This document shows, in pieces, positions 63,460 through 64,000 of a DNA stretch of 64,000 bases. Each line of letters begins with the position of its first letter. Within the stretch, counting starts at the first letter, position 1. Both the position numbers and the translations under genes were made by a program. Below the pieces are notes generated by a model. That model did not search any database and was not told where the DNA came from. It was given only the letters and a program-made list of their open reading frames with translations. The DNA comes from Rhodeus uyekii (taxonomy: Eukaryota; Chordata; Actinopteri; Cypriniformes; Acheilognathidae), in the NCBI GenBank assembly GCA_037043235.1, contig JAWRVZ010000074.1:2875501-2939500 (forward strand). Direction: 5' to 3'.

Positions 63460-64000
63460 TGCTACATGTCAAGAGAATACACTTTCACTGATTACTATTA
63501 TGCGAGGACATATCTGACAGGAATATAAAAGTAATAGAGTAAAGTATGTGGGAAGGTCTGAGCGTCACGTTATGTATTTTTAAGTTTTCTACTCCTTTTT
63601 TTTTGTAAGTTACAAAAAAAGAAGAAGCTTAATTTGGCAACATGATGGGTTAAATGCTTTAGCCAGCGTACTGGGATTTTTACTTGTTTTGTTTTGTTTG
63701 ATGTAAAATTGCTAAATTGCTGGTAGTGAATCTTGGACATTATACTTTTGCACACAGAATGACTATCAAAAAGTTGAAAAAAAAAAGTTTAAAACGAGAA
63801 CATGGGCAAACAGTCAAAAGTAAAAACATGGATGTGTGAAGAAAAGCAGAAAAGAATGGGAAATCAACAGCCATACAGTTAAATTAAATGTTTTTTAACA
63901 GTTAAATTAATATTGATGAATGTAATGTGCATTTAAGACCAAATAAGACTTTTTTGTATATCATCAATCATGAAACGAAAACACTACATTATACAATTAT
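63460..64000. other. Upstream flank of tmem222, nothing recognised
   Basis: AT-rich sequence with no supported gene at the window edge. Confidence 0.5.

Overview
The window looks like vertebrate nuclear DNA from a teleost, probably a cypriniform (carp/zebrafish group). Genes have short exons and GT-AG introns. Three encode recognisable vertebrate proteins, and most of the rest is fish-type transposon debris: L2-type LINEs, tRNA-derived SINEs with L2-like tails, hAT and pogo-like DNA elements, solo LTRs and microsatellites. There is no bacterial gene organisation, no CRISPR array, and no rRNA or functional tRNA gene that I can see.

Four protein-coding genes were rebuilt from splice sites and reading frame, all on the minus strand: (1) kdf1, keratinocyte differentiation factor 1, three coding exons, 10723-14659, 333 aa; (2) an unrecognised secreted Ser/Tyr/Pro-rich protein, four coding exons, 16918-19227, 668 aa; (3) a trophoblast glycoprotein (5T4/TPBG) family LRR membrane protein, two coding exons, 33946-35700, 371 aa; (4) tmem222, six coding exons over 20.5 kb, 42809-63353, 183 aa. 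KDF1 and TMEM222 are also near each other on human 1p36.11, so this is probably a rearranged, compact piece of that conserved neighbourhood.

Layout: 1-7.5 kb is a transposon pile-up: a decayed minus-strand L2 LINE, a small solo LTR, a pogo-like MITE, and three LTR copies of one family. One of those copies is split by a hAT element which itself holds another LTR of the family and a fourth, unrelated LTR. 7.5-9.7 kb is mostly featureless apart from a pogo-like MITE. 9.7-15.7 kb is kdf1. 16.2-19.4 kb is the unknown secreted-protein gene with its own TATA box. 19.4-33.6 kb is intergenic: a gypsy pol remnant lacking most of RT, SINEs, an L2 3' end, several MITEs and a 155-bp GATA microsatellite. 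33.6-36 kb is the tpbg-like gene. 36-42.8 kb is AT-rich, with a MITE and the presumed tmem222 3' UTR. 42.8-63.5 kb is tmem222; its introns hold two pogo-like elements (one split by a young L2-type LINE), two hAT elements with clear 8-bp target duplications, a local duplication and palindromic repeats.

The genes do not form an operon-like unit; each has its own promoter. The items most worth following up are the unidentified secreted protein, the multi-level transposon nest at 4.5-7.5 kb, and a hAT derivative that keeps only the two ends of a ZBED5-like transposase. All homology calls come from recognising sequence patterns; no database search was possible.
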